Shown: positions 42,914-51,601 of the stretch, piece by piece
Layout of the letters: every line of letters starts with the position of its first letter
Numbering within the stretch: the stretch's first letter is position 1
Assembly (NCBI RefSeq): GCF_014126825.1
Contig: NZ_CP059900.1
Span: 1 to 64,000, forward strand
Length of the DNA stretch: 64,000 nt
Direction: 5' to 3'
Source: Tomitella gaofuii
Lineage (GTDB): Bacteria; Actinomycetota; Actinomycetes; Mycobacteriales; Mycobacteriaceae
The notes under the pieces: model-generated
Seen by the model: the letters and a program-made list of their open reading frames with translations, nothing else
Told to the model about the DNA's origin: nothing
Database searches by the model: none
Position numbers and translations under genes: made by a program

Positions 42914-43696
42914 TTAAGGCGCCATGTATTGCCCTCCATTGATGTCTAGTGTCGCCCCCGTGACCATTCGGGCTAGGTCGGACACAAAGAACAACACGGA
43001 TTTAGCGCATTCATCGTCCGGTGGTATCAATCCTAACGGAATGTTGCGAATGAAATCGTCTATAATGTCCTGCTCTGTACGCCCCTCGTCCTTCGCGCGC
43101 GTTCGCACAAGACGCTGGATTGAGGCACCCCAAAGGACCCCCATTCGGGTATGGTTAACTCGAATGTTGTATTGAGCAAACTCAGCGGCCATATGCCGTG
43201 TGAGCCCTCCAAGTGCCGCCTTCGCGACGGCATAATTAGCCTCGCCACTGCCCGGCCAAACAGTAGAGATGGTGCCGACGTTGACGATGGCGCCATCCTG
43301 CTGAGCCTTCATCGTCGGCAGAACGGCAAGGGACATGCGTAGCGCGCCGAAACAAGTTACGTCCATCACTGGGGGCCACGAGGCAAGATCAGCCTGCTCG
43401 ATCTGGCGGGAACGAGTGCGAGAGCGAGCACTATTCACGAGGCCGTCTATCCGCCCGAATGCCTCCACGGTGGCTGCGGCGAGACGCCGACACTGGTAAT
43501 CGTCTGAAACATCAGTGGGAACCGCGATCGCGTCGTGCCCAGCAATATGGAGTTCCTCTACCAGCTCGCTAATGAAACCTTCCGATCGCGCTGAAACCGC
43601 CACCGATGCACCTTGCTCAGCAGCGATTCGGCAGAGCTTGGACCCCATGCCAGGGCCCACGCCGGTAACTATTAAAACTTTATCTTGGAGAAACAT
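42914..43696 (-). CDS. Short-chain dehydrogenase/reductase
   Basis: 260 residues. The cofactor motif is the variant TGVGPGMGSKL near residue 11; there is a NSARSRTRS loop in place of NNAG, a catalytic Ser in VGTISTVWPG, and YAVAK near 155. The C-terminus carries VTGATLDINGGQYMAP, typical of classical SDRs. The variant glycine motif and NSAR loop resemble catabolic SDRs. Its start overlaps the TIM-barrel gene stop (TGATG), so they form an operon in the low-GC fragment. Confidence 0.87.
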   Translation of the reverse strand: MFLQDKVLIVTGVGPGMGSKLCRIAAEQGASVAVSARSEGFISELVEELHIAGHDAIAVPTDVSDDYQCRRLAAATVEAFGRIDGLVNSARSRTRSRQIEQADLASWPPVMDVTCFGALRMSLAVLPTMKAQQDGAIVNVGTISTVWPGSGEANYAVAKAALGGLTRHMAAEFAQYNIRVNHTRMGVLWGASIQRLVRTRAKDEGRTEQDIIDDFIRNIPLGLIPPDDECAKSVLFFVSDLARMVTGATLDINGGQYMAP

Positions 43697-44529
43697 CAGG
43701 AAAACACCTCCTCTGTGAGAAACGTCCGGGTAGCGCCAGCCAGGTGCGCAACCCGCATATCCATTTCACCACGTTCAGCAGTGAAGACCTCGAGGCCTAG
43801 TACCAATTCAGCGTCTACTGCCCACAGCTCCCGTACTAGCTCAGCAACAGGAGCGTCTCCTTGGCCGGGTGCAAGCCGGCCCGTCATCGGCACGTATTCG
43901 TCTGTGGCCGATGGCGTTCTGCGGCCGCTAATCTGTACCTCGAAAACTTGGCCTGTTTCCAGCGCGGAGAGTTCGGAGCTAGTGCCACCAACGCGGATGT
44001 GGTGCCAAGTATCAAACATAACCCCCACTGCTGACGAGTCTGCTTCTTCCATCAAACGGAGGACTGTTTCCAGGTCAGGGATCCCGGTTCCGGGTATGAA
44101 TTCCAGGCTACATCGAACTCCCGCGTGTTCCACACGACTTGCAATCTCGCTGACCGCTTCGGACATCTGATCAAAGCCTACTGTGGGATCCCCACGATAA
44201 TGAGCCACGTTCAAGGTTCGAGCACCGAGCTGCACCGCAGCTTCGAGGCAGGCGTCTAGTTCGGCGACGTCGTTTCCGAACTCCTCAGAGTGGGGGGAAC
44301 CGGGCAAATATCCCAGGAGAGCATCGATGACACCGACTGTCACTCCGGTCGCTGCCAGTCGCTCGAGCCAGTCTTCCGCTTCCCGGGCATGAATGTAGTG
44401 TCCCGGCCTGACTGAGATCTCTGGGAAGCCATGTCTCGATGCCAGTGCTGCAAGCTCAACTAGCCCGGCCTCTGGTACGGAGCCCCAGCACAGGGACGTT
44501 CTATCCAGTCGTTTCGGCAGCTGCGGCAT
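43696..44529 (-). CDS. Sugar-phosphate isomerase/epimerase-like TIM-barrel protein
   Basis: 277 residues of the AP endonuclease family 2/xylose isomerase-like fold. Metal-ligand segments are visible: Glu in SLEFIPGTGIPD near 145, FDTWHHIRVGG with Asp/His near 178, and EVFTAERGEM near 252. It likely isomerises or epimerises a sugar-like catabolic intermediate; the substrate is unknown. ATG 44529 has GGAG 9-10 nt upstream. A partial copy of its first 100 codons lies at 45943-46245. Confidence 0.82.
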   Translation of the reverse strand: MPQLPKRLDRTSLCWGSVPEAGLVELAALASRHGFPEISVRPGHYIHAREAEDWLERLAATGVTVGVIDALLGYLPGSPHSEEFGNDVAELDACLEAAVQLGARTLNVAHYRGDPTVGFDQMSEAVSEIASRVEHAGVRCSLEFIPGTGIPDLETVLRLMEEADSSAVGVMFDTWHHIRVGGTSSELSALETGQVFEVQISGRRTPSATDEYVPMTGRLAPGQGDAPVAELVRELWAVDAELVLGLEVFTAERGEMDMRVAHLAGATRTFLTEEVFS

Positions 44530-44643
44530 CGCGATACTCTCCAACTAGGCGAGATAACGTAATGGTCAGGATTAGTCAGCGAACGACGTTGCAGTAGTAG
44601 CGATTCCATCCACTGGGACACTTATTGAAGCCGAATGGAAGCG
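44231..44643. repeat. 413-bp direct repeat, copy 1
   Basis: Covers the 5' third of the TIM-barrel gene and its upstream region. It recurs at 45947-46359 with constant offset 1,716 and only a handful of substitutions. The two copies bracket the alpha/beta hydrolase gene. Confidence 0.9.
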
Positions 44644-44699
44644 CCGGTTTGCCGCGCCGGCGGCAGATCGTGTCGGCGACAAGGTGCGTAGGCCGCGAA

Positions 44700-44761
44700 G
44701 CGGGTCCTGTGGTGGTCGGGGAATGAGTCAAGAACCGTCATCCGTGCACCACAGGACCCGC
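44700..44761. repeat. 15-bp inverted repeat (terminator or IS-end remnant)
   Basis: GCGGGTCCTGTGGTG at 44700-44714 is perfectly inverted at 44747-44761 with 32 bases between. It lies at the GC-rich boundary right after the 413-bp repeat and downstream of the hydrolase gene. It could be a terminator or the leftover of an insertion sequence. Confidence 0.5.
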
Positions 44762-44834
44762 CAACATGTTCTGGTCCCTATCGACTCGCCCGTCCCCGAT
44801 CTATGTACTCGCATCCTCGGAAGAGCCAAAAACC

Positions 44835-45791
44835 TCAGTACTTTACGGAACTCAGAAAGTTCAATATAGACTCGTTCACCTCAGCTGGCTTCTCCATCTG
44901 GACGAAATGACCCGCGTCCTCGATCAGTCGAATGTCTCTCAGATCCGTGACCAGTTTTGGCATTGACTCCAGGGACCCGCTGAACATCTTGACCACCGGT
45001 TCCAGGGTTCCGGCGATGAACGTAGCGGGCACATCAATCGTTGCACCCGCAAGATGTTCATTTTGCCGCCACACAAGATCCATTGCCCTGTACCAATTTA
45101 GTCCGCCGGTGAAACCGGTGCGGCTGTACTCGCGCACGAAAACAGAGAAATCATCACTAGTCATCCACCCCCATGGAAGCTCTGGCGCCTCCGGAAGTAC
45201 ATCCAAGTATCCGTTTCCTTCTGCTGGGTAGTCGTAGCAAGTAAACCAACGATCAGCATCAGACAAGGCCCAGTATATACGTGCGAGAAAATCAGCTGGT
45301 GCCGCATTGAGCTCGCGGTCCGCCGGGCCATAGTGCTGAAAGTAGTCCATATGGTAGAAATGGTCCTTGCTTACTTCCGCATAGGTTTCGCTGGGCGGTT
45401 TCGTTACGCGTTCTATCATCGGCACGCTGAGAACTACCACCCCCGCGACACGCTCCGGTGCCCACTGTGGCAAGTCCCAGACGAGGTTTGCCCCAAAGTC
45501 GTGTCCGACGAAGACCGCTCGCTCGATCTCGAGTACGTCGAGGAGGCCAGTCATATCTGCGACAGTGGTCTTACGATCATAGTCGGCGGGGTCGGGCGGC
45601 GCATCGGTTCCGCCAATTCCTCGCATGTCTGGCGCAATGGCTCGGTAGCCAGCGGCAGCAAGTGCCGCGACCTGGTGTCGCCAGCAATAAGCGAGGCCTG
45701 GAAATCCGTGACACAGTACGACAGCAGGTCCTTCCCCTTGATCGGCTATGGCCATGTCAATCCCGTTGGCGTGAACCGTTTTCATCTGCAT
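44835..45791 (-). CDS. Alpha/beta hydrolase, epoxide hydrolase-like
   Basis: 318 residues. HGFPG near residue 29 forms the oxyanion region; GHDFG near 98 places an Asp nucleophile as in epoxide hydrolases and dehalogenases; the His is in AGHFVQMEKP near 297. The lid contains Tyr residues that may activate an epoxide. Several starts are possible; ATG 45791 is used because GGAG lies 9 nt upstream, with ATGs at 45824, 45806 and 45785 as alternatives. It sits between the two 413-bp repeats in the low-GC fragment. Confidence 0.85.
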   Translation of the reverse strand: MQMKTVHANGIDMAIADQGEGPAVVLCHGFPGLAYCWRHQVAALAAAGYRAIAPDMRGIGGTDAPPDPADYDRKTTVADMTGLLDVLEIERAVFVGHDFGANLVWDLPQWAPERVAGVVVLSVPMIERVTKPPSETYAEVSKDHFYHMDYFQHYGPADRELNAAPADFLARIYWALSDADRWFTCYDYPAEGNGYLDVLPEAPELPWGWMTSDDFSVFVREYSRTGFTGGLNWYRAMDLVWRQNEHLAGATIDVPATFIAGTLEPVVKMFSGSLESMPKLVTDLRDIRLIEDAGHFVQMEKPAEVNESILNFLSSVKY

Positions 45792-45942
45792 GACGTGATG
45801 CTCCATTTCTGCGAGTTGTAACATGAGTTGATGGTCGAGAGTCCCTGGCGTTTCCTGTATAGTATGTGGAAGTCTATCCGTTTCTGATGGTTTGACTAAA
45901 GCGGAGCTACGGAAGTGAAATAGCTAGAGGCAGGTTGAGTAT

Positions 45943-46245
45943 CTATTGCACCGCTGCTTCGAGGCAGGCGTCTAGTTCGGCGACGTCGTTTCCGAACTCC
46001 TCAGAGTGGGGGGAACCGGGCAAATATCCCAGGAGAGCATCGATGACACCGACTGTCACTCCGGTCGCTGCCAGTCGCTCGAGCCAGTCTTCCGCTTCCC
46101 GGTCATGAATGTAGTGTCCCGGCCTGACTGAGATCTCTGGGAAGCCATGTCTCGATGCCAGTGCTGCAAGCTCAACTAGCCCCTCCTCTGGTACGGAGCC
46201 CCAGCACAGGGACGTTCTATCCAGTCGTTTCGGCAGCTGCGGCAT
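45943..46245 (-). pseudogene. Truncated copy of the TIM-barrel isomerase gene
   Basis: Encodes the first 100 residues of the 43696-44529 protein with very few changes (for example Glu for Ala near residue 21 and Asp for Ala near 48), then stops right where the 413-bp repeat ends. It lacks the metal-binding half and cannot be functional. Confidence 0.9.
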
Positions 46246-46359
46246 CGCGATACTCTCCAACTAGGCGAGATAACGTCATGGTCAGGATTAGTCAGCGAAC
46301 GACGTTGCAGTAGTAGCGATTCCATCCACTGGGACACTTATTGAAGCCGAATCGAAGCG
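45947..46359. repeat. 413-bp direct repeat, copy 2
   Basis: Second copy of 44231-44643, same orientation. Differences include single bases near 46105, 46184, 46281 and 46353. It contains the truncated isomerase copy and its upstream region. Confidence 0.9.
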
Positions 46360-46387
46360 TGGTAGCTGCCGAGGGTCTCGGTTAGTG

Positions 46388-46825
46388 CTACAGGAGTGCC
46401 TGGTCTTCCTGTGTGACGACGTCGTCGCCGTCGAAGCCCGGCATGCCCACGGCGATCACGTCGGCATCCATGGTGCCGTAGCAACGCGCGGGTTCTGGCC
46501 CCGTCGCCGAGTTCTCGGCGGGCGCCTACCAGAACCGCTGATACTCCGCGGTGAACACGTCGCGTGCGCGTGTAGTGGCCAGGTTGTTTGACCCGCGAAC
46601 TGCGCCCGCCTTGAGCTTGAGGACTTTCAGGTAGCGAGTCAGTTGGAGGTATTCGCTGCTCTTGTGCAGTGAGTGAGTGTGCTGGACGATGATCTGACCG
46701 GCGGCGATGCCGGCGTCCGGGCCATGGGCCTCGGTCGTGTCGGTGCCGGCCGGTGTACGGCGCTGGCACCAGGTGATAGAGCTGGCGTACGCAGACGCGC
46801 GCTTTCGCGTCGACCCGGCACGAGA
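46388..46825 (-). pseudogene. IS21-type (IstA-like) transposase remnant, frameshifted
   Basis: Pieces of an integrase-core transposase C-terminus appear in successive frames of the minus strand. RVDAKARVCVRQLYHLVPAP lies near 46817-46758; then QHTHSLHKSSEYLQLTR through ARDVFTAEYQRFW ends in a stop near 46530; then ARRELGDGARTRALL is in a third frame near 46480-46523. The order and motifs fit the end of IS21 IstA. No intact transposase, IstB or terminal repeats are seen. Confidence 0.55.
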
Positions 46826-47020
46826 GCCGCGTGTCCGCGGCGGAGCACAGGGGCAAGGTGCCGGCGGCGGAAGCGGCTGGCACGGTTAGCAGACCTTGCC
46901 AGGAGTGATCCCGTGGAATCTCTGGTGGCTATGCCTGACTACTGCGCTGCGGACAGATGATCGGTGATGAGTCCGATCAAGTTATACGTATCGAAAAGTC
47001 GGTCACCGCGTATATCTCAT

Positions 47021-47134
47021 CGGAAACGATCGCTCCAAGTCGGCAAGTTGGCCGGCCCAGCGAGAGTCAGCAGGATGACTCGAAAATCTAAAGGTTCACG
47101 AGACACCAACCCGAGGGGCGGCCGCCGCGGACGA
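47021..47134. other. Left att-like direct repeat of the 47-55 kb island
   Basis: Roughly 114 bp matching 54727-54841 in the same orientation, with one single-base indel. A perfect 26-bp core lies at 47084-47109 (beginning AAATCTAAAGGTTCACG). It ends 8 bp before the stop of the nearer recombinase gene, the classic place for an attachment site. Confidence 0.7.
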
Positions 47135-47142
47135 TGTCGTTT

Positions 47143-48195
47143 TCAGAAGTCGGCTGCACGGATGTCAGAAGTGCTCTGCACACGCCCTGTCGTCGCCGCC
47201 TCCTCGTCGAGAATCGCCAGGGTGCGTTCGAGTATCTCGTCGGCCCGTGTGCCGATGTCGTCGATGAGCGCGTCGAGTGCGGCCAGGCGGGTGTGATCAC
47301 GGCGCCGTGCGGCGATGCCGCGGTCGTAATACGCGCCGAGCCGTACCGGCTCGGCGATAGCGGTCTCGGTGGCCGGGCGCGGCCTGTCCTGGGCCGGCTC
47401 GCGCGGGGGTGGTGCGTGGCCGGGCGCGGTGCCGGTCAGGTGGGCGCGGACGATCATCCCGATCGAGGCGGCCATAAGAGGTTGCGGGGCGAGCGGCAGG
47501 TAGCCCCACCTGTCGATGCGGGTGAACACCGGTGCGACCGAGTAGCGCAGGTTCGCGGCCACGTCGGGCAGTGCGGCGCGGTCAAGCCGGTCGGCCAGGG
47601 CGCGGGTGCTCGGGTGGGTGTCGACGAACTCGAGCACCGCGGCCCACCGGTGTACGGCTGCCGCACCGTCGTCCGGCAACGTCACGGACAGTCCTGCAGT
47701 GGTCACGGCCGAATCGCCGCAGGTGAGCGCGGTCAGGTCGCGGCGGCGTAACCCGGCGATGGCGGTGAACGTCATGCCGGCGGCGGCCAGGGTCAGGAGC
47801 GCCGCGTCGCGGCGGCCGAACAGCCCGCGGGGCCAGCCCGATGCCGGCAGCGCCGCCACGACGGCGTCGACTCTATCCCGCATGCGGGCCAGGCGCGCGG
47901 CCCGGCGAGCGTCCAGGGTTTCGCGAATGGGTTCGGACCTGCCCGAGGCGGGCAGGCCACAGAGCGTGTGGGCGTGGTTGATCGCTGACATGCGGCGGCG
48001 CTGGGTCGCCGGGGTTGCCGGGTGCTCGGCGATGAACTCGGCAAGCGTCGCGGGTGCGGCTGGCAGGGCGGGTGTGTCGGTCGCGGCGCACCAGTCGGTG
48101 AACAGGGCCCAGTCGTGCCGGTAGCGGCCGGGCATGCGCAACGAGCTTGATGCCTGGTCGCCGCCGGCTTCGACGGCCTCGCCGGCGGTGGTCAT
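47143..48195 (-). CDS. Tyrosine-recombinase-like protein lacking catalytic C-terminus
   Basis: 350 residues. The first part resembles a SAM-like core-binding domain (YRHDWALFTDWCAA, AEFIAEHPATPATQRRRMSAINHAH), followed by GRRDAALLTLAAAGMTFTAIAGLRRRDLTAL, matching the start of the recombinase catalytic domain with its first Arg. The later HxxR and Tyr boxes are absent; instead there is a Pro/Arg-rich linker and a helical C-terminus (LAALDALIDDIGTRADEILERTL). It is coupled to the active recombinase upstream by an ATGA overlap, which suggests a partner or DNA-binding accessory role. Confidence 0.72.
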   Translation of the reverse strand: MTTAGEAVEAGGDQASSSLRMPGRYRHDWALFTDWCAATDTPALPAAPATLAEFIAEHPATPATQRRRMSAINHAHTLCGLPASGRSEPIRETLDARRAARLARMRDRVDAVVAALPASGWPRGLFGRRDAALLTLAAAGMTFTAIAGLRRRDLTALTCGDSAVTTAGLSVTLPDDGAAAVHRWAAVLEFVDTHPSTRALADRLDRAALPDVAANLRYSVAPVFTRIDRWGYLPLAPQPLMAASIGMIVRAHLTGTAPGHAPPPREPAQDRPRPATETAIAEPVRLGAYYDRGIAARRRDHTRLAALDALIDDIGTRADEILERTLAILDEEAATTGRVQSTSDIRAADF

Positions 48196-49358
48196 AGTCC
48201 GAGGGTGGTCACGGCGTTGCCGATCAGCGGGGCGTGTTCGCGGGCATAGACCTCGAGCATGGCGGGGCTGGCGTGGCCGGTTTGCCGCATGATCGCGTGC
48301 GCATCCGCCCCGGCCCGGAAGGCTTGGGTGACGAACCCCGCCCGCAGCGAATGCCCGCCGAGGCGAGCGACGAACCCGTCGTCATAACCGGCGGCCGCGG
48401 CGCGCCGCCGGATCATCTTGTGCACCGCCGCCCCCGACAACGCCGTGGTACTGATATGCCCGGCGCCGCGGATCGGGCGGAACACCGGGGCGCCCGGGTC
48501 CGGGATACTCGGCCAGCGGCCGTGGCACACGTGCGTATCAGGCTCGTCGGGGCTGCGCAGGAGCCGGATGATGGCGGGCCGCCCGCCGGTATCCGAAGTA
48601 GCGATGACGTGCAGCCACCGCACATACGCGCACGGGCCGCACGAGCCCGGCTCGGCCCCGTAGGGCACGGCCCGAGTAGCGCCGGTACCGTCCTGGTCGG
48701 TTTTCGACCGGCCGATCCGTAGGTGCAGCCCGTCGGTCCTGTGCCCGGTGACGTCGCCGACCGTGAGGGCGACGAGTTCGCTGCGCCGCAGGGCCGCAGC
48801 AAAGCCGAGAAGGAGCAGCGCCGCGTCGCGGCGGGCGTACACCCGCTTCGCCCACGTGTCGGATTGGGCGTCCATCGCGGCCAGGATCGTGGTGATGTCG
48901 CCGGTCAGCAGCGGGGCGACCTGGCGCACGGGCCGTTCGCCGGCGGACGCGCACGCCCGGCGGATACCGGCGAGGGTGGCGGCCACCAGCGGTGCCGAGG
49001 CCGGATTGACGTGCCCGGCGTGGTGATGATGACGTCCGATCGCCGCGGCCCAGCGGGCGAGCGTGGACGGGGCATAGACGCGTTGCCCGCTGGAGGTACG
49101 GGTCGCGGCCGCGTCGGTCATGTACGCGGCGATAATCGCCGGCGCCGCGGGCAGCGGCGTGTGCCCGCGGGCGGCGCACCAGCACGTGAAGCGGCGCCAG
49201 TCCGCGGCGTAGGCACGGCGCGTGTTCGGGGCGGCCGCGGCGTGTACCGCGTCGGCGATCCGGGCAGCATCGACCGCGGGCAGCGGCCGAGTACCAGCGC
49301 TGCTAGAAGCGCGGTCGTCGCCGGGGCGGAGGGCAGGTGGACCGTACACGGCGCTCAT
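48192..49358 (-). CDS. Tyrosine recombinase/integrase
   Basis: 388 residues. The N-terminal SAM-like domain has NTRRAYAADWRRFTCWCAARG. The catalytic residues are visible: Arg in AALRRSELVAL near 200, Lys in RSKTDQ near 225, HSLRAGF near 335, then TGHASPAMLEVY with the Tyr nucleophile near 371. It should cut and join the att-like repeats bounding the island. ATG 49358 (MSAVYGPPAL) gives a normal length. It is coupled to the degenerate recombinase that follows. Confidence 0.9.
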   Translation of the reverse strand: MSAVYGPPALRPGDDRASSSAGTRPLPAVDAARIADAVHAAAAPNTRRAYAADWRRFTCWCAARGHTPLPAAPAIIAAYMTDAAATRTSSGQRVYAPSTLARWAAAIGRHHHHAGHVNPASAPLVAATLAGIRRACASAGERPVRQVAPLLTGDITTILAAMDAQSDTWAKRVYARRDAALLLLGFAAALRRSELVALTVGDVTGHRTDGLHLRIGRSKTDQDGTGATRAVPYGAEPGSCGPCAYVRWLHVIATSDTGGRPAIIRLLRSPDEPDTHVCHGRWPSIPDPGAPVFRPIRGAGHISTTALSGAAVHKMIRRRAAAAGYDDGFVARLGGHSLRAGFVTQAFRAGADAHAIMRQTGHASPAMLEVYAREHAPLIGNAVTTLGL

Positions 49359-49855
49359 GCTAGTTGCGGCCACCGACAATCTGAGCCGGTCACCGCTTGT
49401 TAGGGGCAGTCGCCTGCCTACGCGCAGCGAATGACGTCCGAGCTGGGAGTTCACCGAATCGGGTGCGATAAGGCCAGTTATCGTGCCTCGCCCCGCACAG
49501 ATGCGCAGTGACCACCCGGAGGCGCCGGCGCGGGCCCCGCCCGGGGGCCGGTGTACGACGTGTCGCTTTCGCCGTTGCGTGTCACTTCGATGTCACTCCG
49601 GCGTGTTTCCCCAGGGCAATCGGGTCAGCCCTGGGGAGAGGGTGGGGACGTCCGAGGGGCACGGCGCGCGTGTGGGGATCCGCAGGTCATGCGGGCGCCC
49701 GGTGGACACGACCGGCCGGAACCGGCACGGACGGCGTCTGGGAGATGGCACCGGGGACCGGCATTGGCAATGCGTGCTGCCGTTCGCCTCGTGTTGTAGG
49801 CGGAGGGTGATCAGGGGCGGCTGGTGGGGGACGGGCTTCGGCCGGGGGTGAGGCG
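49359..49855. other. Noncoding stretch before recombinase genes
   Basis: 497 bp with no supported gene. A segment near 49485-49520 (CCGCACAGATGCGCAGTGACCACCC in part) resembles a shortened version of the intergenic repeat found at 50.9, 51.6 and 52.4 kb. The recombinase promoter should lie near 49360-49450. Confidence 0.4.
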
Positions 49856-50836
49856 TTATCGGTGTCGGCTGCGCCGGTGGTGGTGGAGGTCGTGGAGTGT
49901 GGAGTACACGTGTGGGCCGATCGTGTAGGCCCAGAACAGCAGGGTGCAGGCGGCCGCCGCGTCCGCGAGGATCGTGGCGGCGGGCAGTGAGAGCCTGCCT
50001 GCGTGGCTTGCGCCGAGCGCATAGACGCCCATGGAAAAAGTCGGTGGCCAGGGTGGTATGCCGCGCTGGCCACGGGTCGTGTGCAGGTGGTGCACGCTTG
50101 CCGCCAGTACGGGGATCAGGAGTGCGGACCCGATCGCCCACAGCACCACTACAGCCGCGGCGGCGATGGGCATGGTGGTGTGGTCGGCGGCCTGTGGCGC
50201 CGTGCGGCCGATCGCTGCGGCGGCGAGCCCGGCGCAGCCGGCGCCGACCCACCAGGACACGCGGGGGGTTCCGGGCTTCGGTATGCCGACGCGGCGCAGA
50301 TGGGCCGCGGCGATGACGAGCATCGTGAGGTATCCGAATACCCCGAGCGTGCAGGCCGCCAGCGGTAGCCAGGGGTGGGAGGGCAGGATGCTCGCTGTTG
50401 CGATGGCCCCGGCCAGCAGTGCGGCCGGGGCGAGGAACCATGTGCCGTCGAATGCGGGCATCCGCGAGCCGCTGCCTGCGTACCGCATCGTCAGCGATCC
50501 GAACAGTGCCAGGGTGGAGAGCCATCCCGGCAGAAAGGCGCTCCACGCGCCGATGTGCGCCAGGGTGCCGGGCTGTTCGGCGAGTCCGGTGGCGACGACC
50601 ATGAGGCCGATCGGCACGGTGAAGGCGCCGGGCGATGGCCTGCGCGTGAGCGCGGTGAGCGGCACCCCTCGCATCCGGCCGGCTATCGGGATCAGCAGTG
50701 CCTGCGTGGCCGCCAGCGCGAGCAGCGGGAGCCGCAGTGACGACAGCCCGATCAGCGGTGTGAGCTGCGAGGCGGCACCGGTGGCCATGACCGCGCCATA
50801 CGGCATGACCGACGCGGGCGGCGGATGCACCTTCAC
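49856..50836 (-). CDS. TDT/SLAC1-family membrane transporter
   Basis: 326 residues with about ten hydrophobic helices and a PPASVMPYGAVMATGAAS start typical of the tellurite-resistance/dicarboxylate transporter (TehA/SLAC1) family. A conserved PPTFSMGVYALG lies near 275 in helix 9. It may export an organic or inorganic anion. GTG 50836 is chosen where family similarity begins; an alternative start is at 50884. The C-terminus is His/Arg-rich. It is the first module of the island after the recombinases. Confidence 0.75.
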   Translation of the reverse strand: MKVHPPPASVMPYGAVMATGAASQLTPLIGLSSLRLPLLALAATQALLIPIAGRMRGVPLTALTRRPSPGAFTVPIGLMVVATGLAEQPGTLAHIGAWSAFLPGWLSTLALFGSLTMRYAGSGSRMPAFDGTWFLAPAALLAGAIATASILPSHPWLPLAACTLGVFGYLTMLVIAAAHLRRVGIPKPGTPRVSWWVGAGCAGLAAAAIGRTAPQAADHTTMPIAAAAVVVLWAIGSALLIPVLAASVHHLHTTRGQRGIPPWPPTFSMGVYALGASHAGRLSLPAATILADAAAACTLLFWAYTIGPHVYSTLHDLHHHRRSRHR

Positions 50837-50917
50837 ACCGGAAGATTCTGCCCGAAGCGGGCAATGGTCAGCCGCCGGCACCACAGATCAGATGTCACCC
50901 GATCCTGCCGCGGCCCC

Positions 50918-51009
50918 CAGACCTGCATTTGAGCATCTAGGGAACACCCACCGCACAGACCTGTTACGAAACGCGCGAGCACCCATCGGAGCGTGACGTT
51001 GGGGTCTAG
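50918..51009. repeat. Island intergenic repeat, copy A
   Basis: Its first part (GACCTGCATTTGAGCATCTA, then GGGAACACC) recurs at 52411; its second part, 50951-51009, contains CTGTTACGAAACG, CACCCAT, CGTGACGTTG and TCTAG and recurs at 51602-51660. It lies between the transporter gene and the toxin gene. Confidence 0.75.
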
Positions 51010-51031
51010 ACCGAGCTTTGGCGGAACGGCG

Positions 51032-51271
51032 TCAGTCGAGGAGTCCGAGATAGGTACGTCGCGCCTTCATCGCATGGATGACTTCGGCGGTGCCGTCGTC
51101 GTAGTGCAACACGACCAGCTCGAGAACGCGGGTGTGGGTGTCGAATCCGAGGACGAGGACTCGCTGGGGATGCTCGTCGTCGAGGGGGCCGGTGAGAAGC
51201 GGGGTGTCTGAGGCTGCACGGATGTCGCCATCGGTGATGCCGTGCTTGTACGCGGATCGGCGAATGATCAC
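51032..51271 (-). CDS. Putative toxin of a type II toxin-antitoxin pair
   Basis: 79 residues starting VIIRRSAYKHGITDGDIRAA, with RVLVLGFDTHTRVLELVV and a C-terminal EVIHAMKARRTYL. The pattern KHGxxxxDI...DD...VIHAMxAR fits a family of small proteins encoded next to ribbon-helix-helix antitoxins, distantly like BrnT. The GTG start overlaps the antitoxin stop (GTGA). A ribonuclease activity is expected from the fold but cannot be shown. Confidence 0.72.
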   Translation of the reverse strand: MIIRRSAYKHGITDGDIRAASDTPLLTGPLDDEHPQRVLVLGFDTHTRVLELVVLHYDDGTAEVIHAMKARRTYLGLLD

Positions 51272-51528
51272 GAGGCGTCGGCCCACTGGGCCAGCGCCTG
51301 CCGGATCGCCTCGGAGCGATTCAGATGTTCCCGCTTGGCGCGGGACATCACGGCCTGCAGTTCCGCATCGGTCATGCGCACGGGCACGACCTGCGCCGCA
51401 CCTTCCGCCCGTGCGGGTCGGCCCATGCGTTTTTTCAGCCACTGTGGGTCGTAGCCGGCCTCGGCCTCGCCGACCCACTGGTCGATCTGCTGCTCGGAGA
51501 CATCACGTCCCTGGATCTTCCGCTCCAT
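51268..51528 (-). CDS. Ribbon-helix-helix antitoxin
   Basis: 86 residues. The N-terminal toxin-binding helix includes SEQQIDQWVGEAEAGYDP, a basic KKRMGRPAR linker follows, and the C-terminal RHH/CopG domain is VVPVRMTDAELQAVMSRAK with NRSEAIRQALAQW. It probably represses the operon and blocks the toxin encoded immediately downstream. ATG 51528 is used. Confidence 0.8.
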   Translation of the reverse strand: MERKIQGRDVSEQQIDQWVGEAEAGYDPQWLKKRMGRPARAEGAAQVVPVRMTDAELQAVMSRAKREHLNRSEAIRQALAQWADAS

Positions 51529-51601
51529 ACCCACAATCGTAATACGAAACCATAGGGCTGGGTAGAGCATGCTGCGCTTGCGTCGGTCTGGCGTACACGC
51601 A

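Noticed and set aside
46964-47296. Plus-strand 110-codon frame spanning the left att-like repeat
   Set aside because: Although a KSKGSRDT stretch is shared with the right repeat, the frame runs into the antisense of the recombinase gene and has no supporting start or family match.
49593-50864. 423-codon minus-strand frame overlapping the TDT transporter
   Set aside because: Arg/His/Pro-rich shadow in another frame of the same strand; the transporter frame has membrane helices and family motifs.
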